From NCBI GenBank assembly GCA_016919605.1, contig JACXTQ010000380.1:1-12787 (forward strand): a stretch of DNA of 12,787 bases, written 5' to 3'. Within the stretch, counting starts at the first letter, position 1, and each line of letters starts with the position of its first letter. Of this stretch, positions 6,581-12,787 are shown one piece after another. Made by a program: the position numbers and the translations under genes. Source of the stretch: Methylovulum sp. (GTDB lineage: Bacteria > Pseudomonadota > Gammaproteobacteria > Methylococcales > Methylomonadaceae). Below the pieces are notes generated by a model. That model saw only the letters and a program-made list of their open reading frames with translations, was not told where the DNA came from and ran no database searches.

Positions 6581-8247
6581 AAACCACCTTGATTCTTAGC
6601 ACTTATGTCCGATAACCTACCGCTATCAAGCTTGATTTGCCGTTGAAATCGCGCAATGATGTCAGCGCGTTGGCTGGTGACAATCAGTGTCCAAGGCGTA
6701 TTTTGGGCAAGTAAACGGTCAAGAATCGTTGGTAATATGCGGTTATCAATTCGATCCAGCACAGTGTCCAACAAGAGCAAGCGTGGTCGTCCGATCAAGG
6801 CCCGCGCCAATGTTAGGCGTAAACATTGCTCTTGGGTCAGTGGTGAGCCATTCGGTAATAACAGAGTTTTCAGGCCGTCGGGCAATTGGGTAAGTGTTGC
6901 GGCCAAACCAACGTCATCCAATATCTGCCTGACTTCCGTTAAAGTCAGTGCACGCCCCAAGCACACGTTATCCAACAACGTACCGGTCAATATCTCAGCA
7001 TCCCTGACTAGGCTGATGGTGTTGCGTAATTGGCCAAGGTGAAGATCACGAAGATCATGGCCGTTCAAACAAACCCGCCCTGAGCCGACTTGGCGTAGGC
7101 CATAGATAATATCAAGCAGGCTGCCTTTCTCCGTATCTTCGGTAATGACCAGATGTGAACCTGGGGCAAGCTGTAAATTGATATTATCCAGCGCATCCAA
7201 CCGTATTCCTCCCAATAATGATAAATTGTCGATATCTACTTGATAGGGTCCTTCTAAAAGGTCAGGCACCCCTTCTTGGTCTTTTTCCGGCGGCAAATCC
7301 AATAGATAACTGAGTTTATCGACACTGGCTAACAGTTCATAAAAATTATCTAAGGTTTTGCCTAATCGGATTAAGCTGTAGATCATGATGCCGACGACCA
7401 ATTCCGCCGCAATCAATTGCCCTAGGCTGAGTTGGTTGGAAATTACCATCCAGCCACCCATGCCCAATAGCAAGGTGTTGGCAAGGGTGTGTAAGATCAA
7501 GGCACCGACATTTTGGCTAGACAACACCTTAAAATGCTTTGCGCATGCCTCGACATAGTTGTGTGCAATATGGTCTGTTAGGGCATTTAGAAACGCCCTG
7601 TTTTCGGACGATTTGCCTAATATAGGATTGGCGGCCATATCCTCAAGCCAAGCCGCCGCCTTATATTTGGCTTTTGATTGTTCAATGGCCGACGTTAAGC
7701 CATTTTTACCCATGCCGAACAACACAAAGGCCAAGGCGCAAACAAAAAACAGATCAAAAGCCAGCAACAATGGGTGGTAAAACGCCAGTAACAGCATGCC
7801 CATGACGGTCTGCAACACATAGCCCAGCGTTTCCAACAACATTACGGAAGCCGTTTTCTGTAACGTAACTACATCAAAAAAACGGTTGGTCAATTCCGGC
7901 AAATAATACGCGTCATTTGTTTCATAACGGGCTTGCTGTAAGCGAGTGGCCGTCTCACCAAAAATGCGCACAAACAGGCGGCGTTGTAACATTTCTACGA
8001 CATAAAATTGCAAGGCGACTAAGCTGTTACTAAAGCTTAATAAAACTAACAGTATCAATGTCAGTACCAGTAATGGCTGAAATAAAGCACCGAAGGCGAT
8101 GGTATTGACTAATGCTTGAACGGCGACCGGAGTTGCTAAAGACAACAAGCCAGTACCGATCCCGTAAGTGATTAAAATTCCGATATCTTCACGTTCCAGC
8201 TTGATTAGCTGTTGTAATCGCTGTAAAGGGCTGTGTGAGTTATCCAT
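6577..8247 (-). CDS. ABC exporter (TMD-NBD) with degenerate nucleotide-binding domain (556 aa)
   Basis: Residues 20-315 form an ABC type 1 exporter membrane domain with about six helices and the segment LPELTNRFFDVVTLQKTAS; there is no N-terminal peptidase domain. Residues 335-545 align with an ABC ATPase domain (LDNINLQLAPG before the P-loop, DGLKTLLLPNGSPL before the signature), but every catalytic motif is altered. Walker A reads ITEDTEKGSLLD, two residues short of the GxxGxGK[ST] spacing. The signature is LTQEQ instead of LSGGQ. Walker B ends LLLLDT, with Thr495 replacing the catalytic Glu. The switch His is Ser525 (VTSQ). The frame is nonetheless open and the flanking fold is intact. I prefer ATG 8245-8247 (MDNSHSPLQ) over a TTG seven codons upstream; neither has a good ribosome-binding site. 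It heads the HlyD/TolC operon. It may be an inactive partner of another ABC subunit, or a decaying gene. Confidence 0.85.
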   Translation of the reverse strand: MDNSHSPLQRLQQLIKLEREDIGILITYGIGTGLLSLATPVAVQALVNTIAFGALFQPLLVLTLILLVLLSFSNSLVALQFYVVEMLQRRLFVRIFGETATRLQQARYETNDAYYLPELTNRFFDVVTLQKTASVMLLETLGYVLQTVMGMLLLAFYHPLLLAFDLFFVCALAFVLFGMGKNGLTSAIEQSKAKYKAAAWLEDMAANPILGKSSENRAFLNALTDHIAHNYVEACAKHFKVLSSQNVGALILHTLANTLLLGMGGWMVISNQLSLGQLIAAELVVGIMIYSLIRLGKTLDNFYELLASVDKLSYLLDLPPEKDQEGVPDLLEGPYQVDIDNLSLLGGIRLDALDNINLQLAPGSHLVITEDTEKGSLLDIIYGLRQVGSGRVCLNGHDLRDLHLGQLRNTISLVRDAEILTGTLLDNVCLGRALTLTEVRQILDDVGLAATLTQLPDGLKTLLLPNGSPLTQEQCLRLTLARALIGRPRLLLLDTVLDRIDNRILPTILDRLLAQNTPWTLIVTSQRADIIARFQRQIKLDSGRLSDISAKNQGGL

Positions 8248-8298
8248 AAGAAATCGCCAGTAGAACAATCATTTACTTTTTTATGTAATATTTATACA

Positions 8299-8327
8299 AT
8301 CATAAATAGAACTATAAAATCCGTGAA
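8299..8327 (-). promoter_or_regulatory. putative sigma70 promoter of the export operon
   Basis: On the leftward strand TTCACG (8322-8327) and TATGAT (8299-8304) are separated by 17 bases, matching 4/6 and 5/6 of the -35 and -10 consensus. The predicted start of transcription is about 8292, giving a leader of about 45 bases before ATG 8247. No other pair in the gap fits as well. Confidence 0.45.
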
Positions 8328-8328
8328 T

Positions 8329-8343
8329 GATAGTAATACTATC
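8329..8343. promoter_or_regulatory. putative TetR-family operator, 15-bp perfect palindrome
   Basis: GATAGTA-A-TACTATC has two perfect 7-bp arms around one central base, the same geometry as the classical tetO core. It begins one base upstream of the candidate -35 box of the export operon, and a TetR-family gene is divergently encoded. Repression or modulation of the operon by that protein is inferred. Confidence 0.5.
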
Positions 8344-8450
8344 TTTTTAGATTGTAAACATTTTTTGAGGGTTTTTCGAAAATTAGTCTTTCATTAAAAT
8401 GGACATGATGTAGCCGTTGTATAAAGGAACGGCACGATTTGTTTTAGGGG

Positions 8451-8473
8451 GTTGCCTAGGGTTAATAGGTAAC
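8451..8473. repeat. inverted repeat upstream of the TetR -10 box
   Basis: GTTGCCTA (8451-8458) and TAGGTAAC (8466-8473) are complementary except for one G-T pair, with a 7-base spacer. The repeat covers the place where the -35 region would lie for the TATAAT at 8488-8493, so it could be a regulator site. Its partner is unknown. Confidence 0.35.
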
Positions 8474-8487
8474 TTAATGATTTTTTA

Positions 8488-8493
8488 TATAAT
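8488..8493 (+). promoter_or_regulatory. possible -10 box of the TetR gene
   Basis: A perfect TATAAT lies about 100 bases before ATG 8595. No good -35 hexamer lies 16-18 bases upstream; that place is occupied by the 8451-8473 inverted repeat. In AT-rich DNA a TATAAT can occur by chance. Confidence 0.3.
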
Positions 8494-8521
8494 TTTAAAA
8501 ATACCAAGCAATCTGGCTTTA

Positions 8522-8566
8522 GGCATTTGCTAGATAATGCCGATTAAAGCTAAATCGGCATTTGCC
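8522..8566. repeat. nested GGCATT direct and inverted repeats before the TetR gene
   Basis: GGCATTTGC occurs at 8522-8530 and again at 8557-8565. Between them is the reverse element AATGCC (8536-8541). AATGCCGATT (8536-8545) and AATCGGCATT (8553-8562) form a perfect 10-bp inverted repeat with a 7-base loop. The cluster ends 28 bases before the TetR start. It may be an operator set or a leader hairpin; no adjoining U-run makes it a convincing terminator. Confidence 0.55.
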
Positions 8567-8594
8567 ACTAATTTTTTAAAACGAACTAGGTATT

Positions 8595-9281
8595 ATGGAC
8601 ATTGAATTGCAGATAAAGATGAATGAGAAATTGTTTCTCAGAAACCCAGAGCAATCCGAGCTGGGGAAGAGAATAATCATGCACAGCATCCGGCTGATAT
8701 ATAAGAACGGCTTTGAGGCGTTTACTTTTAAAAAACTGGCTGAGAACATGGGTACAACCGAAGCGGGTGTTTATCGTTACTTTGAAAACAAACATCGTTT
8801 GTTGGTTTATATCGTCGCTTGGTACTGGACGTGGCTACACTACCAAGTCATGTATCAAACTAATAACATTAACGACCCTGTCGTTAAGCTTAAAATGATT
8901 GTTAAGTTATTGGCGACAACGGTGGAAGATGATCTTAGCACCAGTTATGTCGATGAGAGCCTGTTACATCAAATCATCATTACGGAAGGGTCTAAAACGT
9001 ATTTAACAAAACGCGTCTCGGAAGATAACAAATATAAGTTATTCAAGCCTTACAAAGACTTATGCGCCCATATCGCTAGCATTATTCTGGAGTGCAACCC
9101 TCATTATCGCTATCCAAAATCATTGGCATCGACCATTATTGAGATGGCGCATTTTCAGAACTTTTTTAAAGACCATTTGCCTTCATTAACTGATTTTAGT
9201 GAAAACAAAGATGAATCCAGTACCGTCGTTTTTCTTGAGGATATGCTGTTTCGCGTGTTGAGTAAGGATGATTTAAAGTAA
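8595..9281 (+). CDS. TetR/AcrR-family transcriptional regulator (228 aa)
   Basis: Residues 21-72 form the TetR DNA-binding domain: GKRIIMHSIRLIYKNGFEAF, then the helix-turn-helix FTFKKLAENMGTTEAGVYRYF (43-63), and KHRLLVYIV leading into the ligand domain. The remaining residues 75-228 are helical and divergent, as usual for ligand-binding domains of the family, and no effector can be read from them. The start ATG has TAGG a few bases upstream. A 20-residue extension precedes the domain. It is divergently placed from the ABC/HlyD/TolC operon, the standard arrangement for a local regulator of an exporter, and palindromes suitable for dimer binding lie between them. Control of that operon is inferred from this arrangement. 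Confidence 0.9.
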   Translation: MDIELQIKMNEKLFLRNPEQSELGKRIIMHSIRLIYKNGFEAFTFKKLAENMGTTEAGVYRYFENKHRLLVYIVAWYWTWLHYQVMYQTNNINDPVVKLKMIVKLLATTVEDDLSTSYVDESLLHQIIITEGSKTYLTKRVSEDNKYKLFKPYKDLCAHIASIILECNPHYRYPKSLASTIIEMAHFQNFFKDHLPSLTDFSENKDESSTVVFLEDMLFRVLSKDDLK

Positions 9282-9361
9282 GTTTTTGATTTTTATAGCG
9301 GTCGCCGTTGAGCCATGTGGCAAAACCTAGTGGGTGGGTGTTAAGCTTGCCTTGGTAATCG

Positions 9362-11134
9362 CTATCCCGCAAAGGCTAAAACGCGGTTTCGGCCTTGCGC
9401 CTTGGACTGATATAAGGCGGTATCGGCGGCGTTGATTAAGGCTAGCGCGTCTTGGTCGTGTTGTGGGTAACAGGCGACCCCGAAAGAAGCCGTTACTTTA
9501 GGTAGCGGGGTTTTTGCGCACGACAGCGACAATCGGGCAATGGCTAGGCGAGTCTTTTCGGCGATTTTTAAAGCCCCGCTAGTGGCCGTTTCCGGTAACA
9601 ATAACAAGAATTCTTCACCTCCAAAACGAAACAGCAGGTCACTGCCGCGTATGGTCTTGCGCACGGTATGGGCGACGCTTTTTAGGACAATGTCGCCTGC
9701 CGCATGGCCGTAATGGTCATTAAACGCCTTAAAGTGATCCAAGTCGAACATCACTAACGCAAAGGGATGGCCATAGCGGGAGGCTCGCGTTAGTTCGGTG
9801 GTTAGGGCAGTGTCCAGAGAGCGGCGATTTAACGCGCCGGTCAGGGTGTCATGTTCCGCTAAGTAGAGCAGTTTACTGTTGGCGGATTCCAGTTCATCAC
9901 TTAGGGTGGCGATAAAATGCAATAAGCGGCTGGTGATACGCGCATGGCGGAACCGGTAGCGGTCTTTGGTGGGATCTGTCGGGGTAATAGGGGATTGCTT
10001 TGATGGCACGGTGCTATCGCCTTCACGCAGGGCGATTACAATCTGGCTGGAATTGAGCAGTTGTAAATGGTCACCGTTTTTATAGAATTCGCCACTGGTA
10101 AAAAAACCGGCGACAGGCGCCAGTGCTTGCAGTGGATAGGTTTCGAGTTCGACATCCTGCTGGAGGGTAAAGCGTCGGCAAATACACGAATACAGGTAAA
10201 TCGCTTCCGGCGCAAACGTTTCCAATTGCGCCAATAGGTTTTGGGTGTTCGCCAATACTAAGTCGATGTTAAGGTAGCCCAAGCGCACTTTTTCGTCTGG
10301 ATAAACATCGGCGACTAAGCGCACGCTGCCATCTGTGTCGGCAGAGACTGGGTTTCTGGCGATTTGGATGCCGTGTCGCTCAATCAAGAGCGGAAACTCA
10401 ACCAAATAAATGTCTTCGTCATCGGGGTGGATGCCCAGATATTTGTGGTAAATATCCAAGGCCGGATGACCGTCAATGCTGATGATAGTAAGGCCGTCAA
10501 CAGCCGTTAAGGTCATTTGTTGTCCAAGCGCCTGCCAGCCTAAGGAAACGTAGGTTTCGATGTGCAGCTCGGCACCGGCCAAACCTACGGCAATACAGCC
10601 ATGTGTTAAAATGCGGGTATGAAAAAATACGTTGGGGTGCTTGCAGCCTAGGTTATCGGCGGCACCGCCGCCAAAGACCGGAGTTTTGGGCAAACGCGCT
10701 TCGATCCCTTCCAGTACTTTTGCGCAATGTATGCGCGTCGGCAAGGCCAGTAGTAAAATGCCTTGCAGATCAGGAATGTCCTGTAAGGTGTCGGCGATGG
10801 TTTGCCCGGCCATGTATTCGGCGTTTTCGATTCCCTCAAGGGCGAGCGGGTGCAAGCTGGCTGTCTCAAACGCCGTGACTGAAACTACGGTTGATTCGAG
10901 TGAGACGCGCCCGTTACCTATTTCGCCCGCTGAGGTGGCACCGATGATAATGGCCTGGGGCAAGTGTTTTTGTGCCGCTTTAACCACGCTGATAGTCCAC
11001 GCGTCATCTTGATAGCCGACAAAAAGCTGTATAAGTACGCTTTGCGCTGACGCTACGGCATCCTGTACGGCTTTCTCGGAAAAAAAAGTGTTAACGTGTT
11101 CAAGTGTCGTAAAGGTTGCGCTGATGTGTCTCAT
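9362..11134 (-). CDS. FIST-domain sensor diguanylate cyclase (GGDEF) (590 aa)
   Basis: Residues 30-225 are a FIST N domain (IIIGATSAGEIGNG at 62-75; TPVFGGGAADNLG at 151-163). Residues 226-370 are a FIST C domain (YLYSCICRRFTLQQDVELET, then VAGFFTSGEFY). FIST domains are thought to bind small ligands such as amino acids. A linker helix (395-427) leads to a GGDEF domain (428-586) with DLDHFKAFNDHYGH, the active-site GGEEF at 505-509 and the RGSD inhibitory site at 496-499, five residues before it. It should therefore make cyclic di-GMP from GTP and be feedback-inhibited by it. No signal peptide or membrane segment is seen, so sensing is cytoplasmic. There is no EAL domain. The ATG has no clear ribosome-binding sequence. 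It is not part of a visible operon. Confidence 0.92.
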   Translation of the reverse strand: MRHISATFTTLEHVNTFFSEKAVQDAVASAQSVLIQLFVGYQDDAWTISVVKAAQKHLPQAIIIGATSAGEIGNGRVSLESTVVSVTAFETASLHPLALEGIENAEYMAGQTIADTLQDIPDLQGILLLALPTRIHCAKVLEGIEARLPKTPVFGGGAADNLGCKHPNVFFHTRILTHGCIAVGLAGAELHIETYVSLGWQALGQQMTLTAVDGLTIISIDGHPALDIYHKYLGIHPDDEDIYLVEFPLLIERHGIQIARNPVSADTDGSVRLVADVYPDEKVRLGYLNIDLVLANTQNLLAQLETFAPEAIYLYSCICRRFTLQQDVELETYPLQALAPVAGFFTSGEFYKNGDHLQLLNSSQIVIALREGDSTVPSKQSPITPTDPTKDRYRFRHARITSRLLHFIATLSDELESANSKLLYLAEHDTLTGALNRRSLDTALTTELTRASRYGHPFALVMFDLDHFKAFNDHYGHAAGDIVLKSVAHTVRKTIRGSDLLFRFGGEEFLLLLPETATSGALKIAEKTRLAIARLSLSCAKTPLPKVTASFGVACYPQHDQDALALINAADTALYQSKAQGRNRVLAFAG

Positions 11135-11178
11135 TCAGGTAAGTCTTATTAAGCCTTCGGCCCCCAATCATTGGCGAT

Positions 11179-11234
11179 ACCCACCGTTTTGTCTCTACGC
11201 ATCAGTGTGCGATTAGCGTCATAGTTTGGTGGGT
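11179..11234. repeat. long-range inverted repeat in the leader of the GGDEF gene
   Basis: ACCCACC (11179-11185) pairs perfectly with GGTGGGT (11228-11234), enclosing 42 bases that include a second small hairpin, CGCA (11198-11201) with TGCG (11208-11211). In a leftward transcript this would form a branched structure ending about 45 bases before the GGDEF start. It may equally be a remnant of a small intergenic repeat element. Confidence 0.35.
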
Positions 11235-11334
11235 TGAGTATAAAAAATTGAATTTATTTATAAATTTATTAAATAACCCCTGTCATAAAAATAACATTTT
11301 TTTTAGGGAAATACTATTTTTACCTGAAAATAGT

Positions 11335-11363
11335 GAAAAATTACCTTTTTTTATGAGAGGTAA
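11335..11363 (-). terminator. weak candidate Rho-independent terminator after the QEGLA-family gene
   Basis: On the leftward strand, 24 bases after the TAA-side end of the gene at 11387, TTACCT and AGGTAA form a 6-bp stem with an 11-base loop, followed directly by TTTTTC. The stem is short and only one-third GC, so termination would be weak. A second AT-rich hairpin follows at 11313-11334. Confidence 0.3.
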
Positions 11364-11386
11364 GGTGCACTTCATTTTTGTATTGA

Positions 11387-12727
11387 CTACAAAATATTCG
11401 CATAATCCTGTTCCAATTGCCGAAAATTCAGTGAGGTCATAAAACGGCTAAAGCTTAACCACGCGGCTAAACCGTTCAAATCCCGAAATTGTGGCGGCAG
11501 GAAGCGGGGTGGGGTGACGGTGCCTTCATCGACCAAATCCACCAGCACCTTCATGTCTTCAATCATGGTTTTGCCACAAAACAACAAGGGGATGCGGTCA
11601 GGTTTGCCTTTGTTGACGGCCAAACGCATAAAATTGTAAGTTAAGACAAAGCCTTTGATATAAGTCAGGTCTTTGGTGAAAGGCATGCCGTTGGAACTGC
11701 TGCCACGGAACACGCGGCTGCTTAAGTTATAGCTGTCTTCCTCGTCCAAGCCTTTGGCGCGGAAAAAGGCAAAAATATCCATAAAGTCCGCGCCTTCTTC
11801 GGCTAAGGTGATAGCACGGACGCGGTTAATCAGGCGCATCAGGCGGTTGGGGGTGGAGCTAAAGGTTAAGATTTCCATCAACACGGCCAAGCCTTCTTGG
11901 GTGACGGTTGCCGAGGGGGGGCCTTTGCCGAGGAAGGTGCAATAAGGCTGTTCCATGCCGTTTAAGGTGGTGCCTAGGTGTACCCAAATCTCATGTACTT
12001 CCAGCACCCGCAAATCCCGCATATTAAACAGGGCATCGGCGCGTAACTTGACGTAGTCGGTGCCTGCTGCGGCATCGGAGACGATACCGTCACTGAGCAT
12101 GGCGCGTAAGCCTTCGCCGGGCAACACTTCTTCTATGCGTTGGTTAAGGATGTCAACCGCTTGTTTGGCGTTGATGGTTTTCGGATCTTCATTTAAAAAG
12201 TCCAGTTCTAGCAGTTGCTGTAAGGTCGATTCCATCATGCTGCCCAGATCGGCGATGGTCGGGTCGCCGACATGGAACACGTCTTGCGAAGAACCGTACA
12301 GCTCTTGGGAGATGTTGGAGAATGTCGAGGTGCCCCGCGCTTCCAGCATGTACACGACATCCTGATATTCGCGGCACATGCGGCGCATGATGACGCTGAG
12401 CGGGTTTAGTTGCCCCAGTTTGCGCACCAGGTCACGCTCAATTTGATGAAATTCCTCTTTCTTTTCGCTAGGGTCAAAGCCTAAAGGGCGCTGGCGGTAG
12501 TAATCGGCATCAATGGCGGGCATGATTTTACAGCCGCTTTGCAAAAACGCTTGCTTGATACCGTCATCCCATTTGATGGCATCTAGGATGCGGATGGGCT
12601 GTTGGGCTTTGACGATCCGATCCGATAAGGCTTTGACCTCGGTGAGGTAGGTGGACGGTTTTGCGACCTTTATGTTACTCATATTACTCATTGGCATGAT
12701 CTCTAGGTGAACAGGCGTTGCGGTCAT
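11387..12727 (-). CDS. DUF1704 / QEGLA-motif protein, putative zinc metallopeptidase (446 aa)
   Basis: The family-defining motif is present as TVTQEGLAVLMEIL (275-288). Upstream is VHEIWVH, an HExxxH motif at 245-250, and Glu278 of QEGLA is placed to be the third metal ligand. This HExxxH plus E layout is shared with the tyrosine carboxypeptidases of the eukaryotic KIAA0895/MATCAP group, so a metallopeptidase fold is a fair inference; the bacterial substrate is not known. The family was earlier named 'flavohemoglobin expression-modulating QEGLA motif protein'. Other typical blocks are PIRILDAIKWDD (44-55), RVFRGSSSNGMPFTKDLTY and a C-terminal FLPPQFRDLNGL. No signal peptide or membrane helix is seen. 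The start is uncertain: ATG 12727 lacks a ribosome-binding sequence, while ATG 12697 follows AGAG closely and ATG 12691 or 12682 are also possible. It is a single gene here. Confidence 0.88.
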   Translation of the reverse strand: MTATPVHLEIMPMSNMSNIKVAKPSTYLTEVKALSDRIVKAQQPIRILDAIKWDDGIKQAFLQSGCKIMPAIDADYYRQRPLGFDPSEKKEEFHQIERDLVRKLGQLNPLSVIMRRMCREYQDVVYMLEARGTSTFSNISQELYGSSQDVFHVGDPTIADLGSMMESTLQQLLELDFLNEDPKTINAKQAVDILNQRIEEVLPGEGLRAMLSDGIVSDAAAGTDYVKLRADALFNMRDLRVLEVHEIWVHLGTTLNGMEQPYCTFLGKGPPSATVTQEGLAVLMEILTFSSTPNRLMRLINRVRAITLAEEGADFMDIFAFFRAKGLDEEDSYNLSSRVFRGSSSNGMPFTKDLTYIKGFVLTYNFMRLAVNKGKPDRIPLLFCGKTMIEDMKVLVDLVDEGTVTPPRFLPPQFRDLNGLAAWLSFSRFMTSLNFRQLEQDYANIL

Positions 12728-12787
12728 GGTAAGCGGTGGAGGCGATGTTGATAAGTTTCACCCCGCTGTGTGTATAGATAAAAAGCA
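12728..12787. other. upstream flank of the QEGLA-family gene, cut by the window
   Basis: Only 60 bases are visible. They hold no recognisable promoter pair or gene fragment; the true promoter probably lies beyond the edge. Confidence 0.4.

Larger units (their letters stand above)
8248..8594. promoter_or_regulatory. divergent control region between the exporter operon and the TetR gene
   Basis: This 347-bp AT-rich gap has no convincing gene. It contains, from left to right, a leftward promoter candidate (8299-8327), a 15-bp perfect palindrome (8329-8343), a short inverted repeat CCGTT/AACGG (8414-8418 and 8428-8432), an 8-bp inverted repeat with a 7-base loop (8451-8473), a TATAAT box (8488-8493) and a nested GGCATT repeat cluster (8522-8566). 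Confidence 0.75.
11135..11386. other. AT-rich intergenic gap without a gene
   Basis: This gap separates two leftward genes. The part near the GGDEF gene (11150-11235) is more GC-rich and holds a long-range inverted repeat. The rest is strongly AT-rich and holds short inverted repeats, including a perfect 8-bp pair ACTATTTT/AAAATAGT (11313-11320 and 11327-11334). No convincing small gene is seen; a rightward open frame in the AT-rich part has no family features. Confidence 0.6.

Noticed and set aside
8248..8268. TTG start seven codons upstream of the ABC ATG
   Set aside because: It has no better ribosome-binding site, and the ATG at 8245-8247 gives a more typical N-terminus.
9282..9361. Terminator between the convergent TetR and GGDEF genes
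   Set aside because: GCCATGTGGC and CGGTCGCCG are too short to form a stable hairpin, and no T-run follows.
11248..11442. Small rightward open frame in the AT-rich gap
   Set aside because: Low-complexity composition, no ribosome-binding site and overlap with the 3' end of the QEGLA-family gene.

Overview
The window looks like a piece of a gammaproteobacterial chromosome. The basis is moderate GC content in the genes with AT-rich intergenic DNA, a proteobacterial ABC/HlyD/TolC export operon, a FIST-GGDEF protein and a QEGLA-motif protein. An aquatic type such as a Methylococcales methanotroph would fit, but that is a guess from gene style only.

Region 1 (1-2590) is a damaged accessory locus. 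The left edge carries the 5' end of an IS30-family insertion sequence whose transposase reads leftward off the window. Next to it lies the 3' remnant of an AAA/STAND-like ATPase gene. It has lost its Walker A region at the IS junction and also carries an apparent one-base frameshift near 851. The restored frame ends in a TGATG stop-start overlap with an intact 549-residue TPR protein (941-2590). That protein has eight TPRs, five of them encoded by almost identical DNA units of 120 bp (one of 117 bp). The ATPase and TPR protein were probably a translationally coupled pair before the insertion.

Region 2 (2647-8247, leftward) is a tight gene cluster. In order of transcription it encodes an ABC exporter, a HlyD-type adaptor, a TolC-type outer membrane channel, an unrecognised three-helix membrane protein and a beta-carbonic anhydrase. 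The first four genes overlap by 4, 4 and 8 bases. The main oddity is the nucleotide-binding domain of the ABC protein: Walker A, signature, catalytic Glu and switch His are all degraded although the reading frame is open.

Region 3 (8248-9281) is a 347-bp divergent control region and a rightward TetR-family regulator. The control region holds a perfect 15-bp TetO-like palindrome next to a likely leftward promoter, and several other inverted repeats closer to the TetR gene. The regulator probably controls the export operon and itself.

Region 4 (9362-12727, leftward) holds two separate genes: a FIST-GGDEF diguanylate cyclase with an intact GGEEF active site and RxxD inhibitory site, and a DUF1704/QEGLA-family putative metallopeptidase with an HExxxH motif. 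The 252-bp gap between them is AT-rich and contains several inverted repeats. No tRNA, rRNA or CRISPR array was seen.
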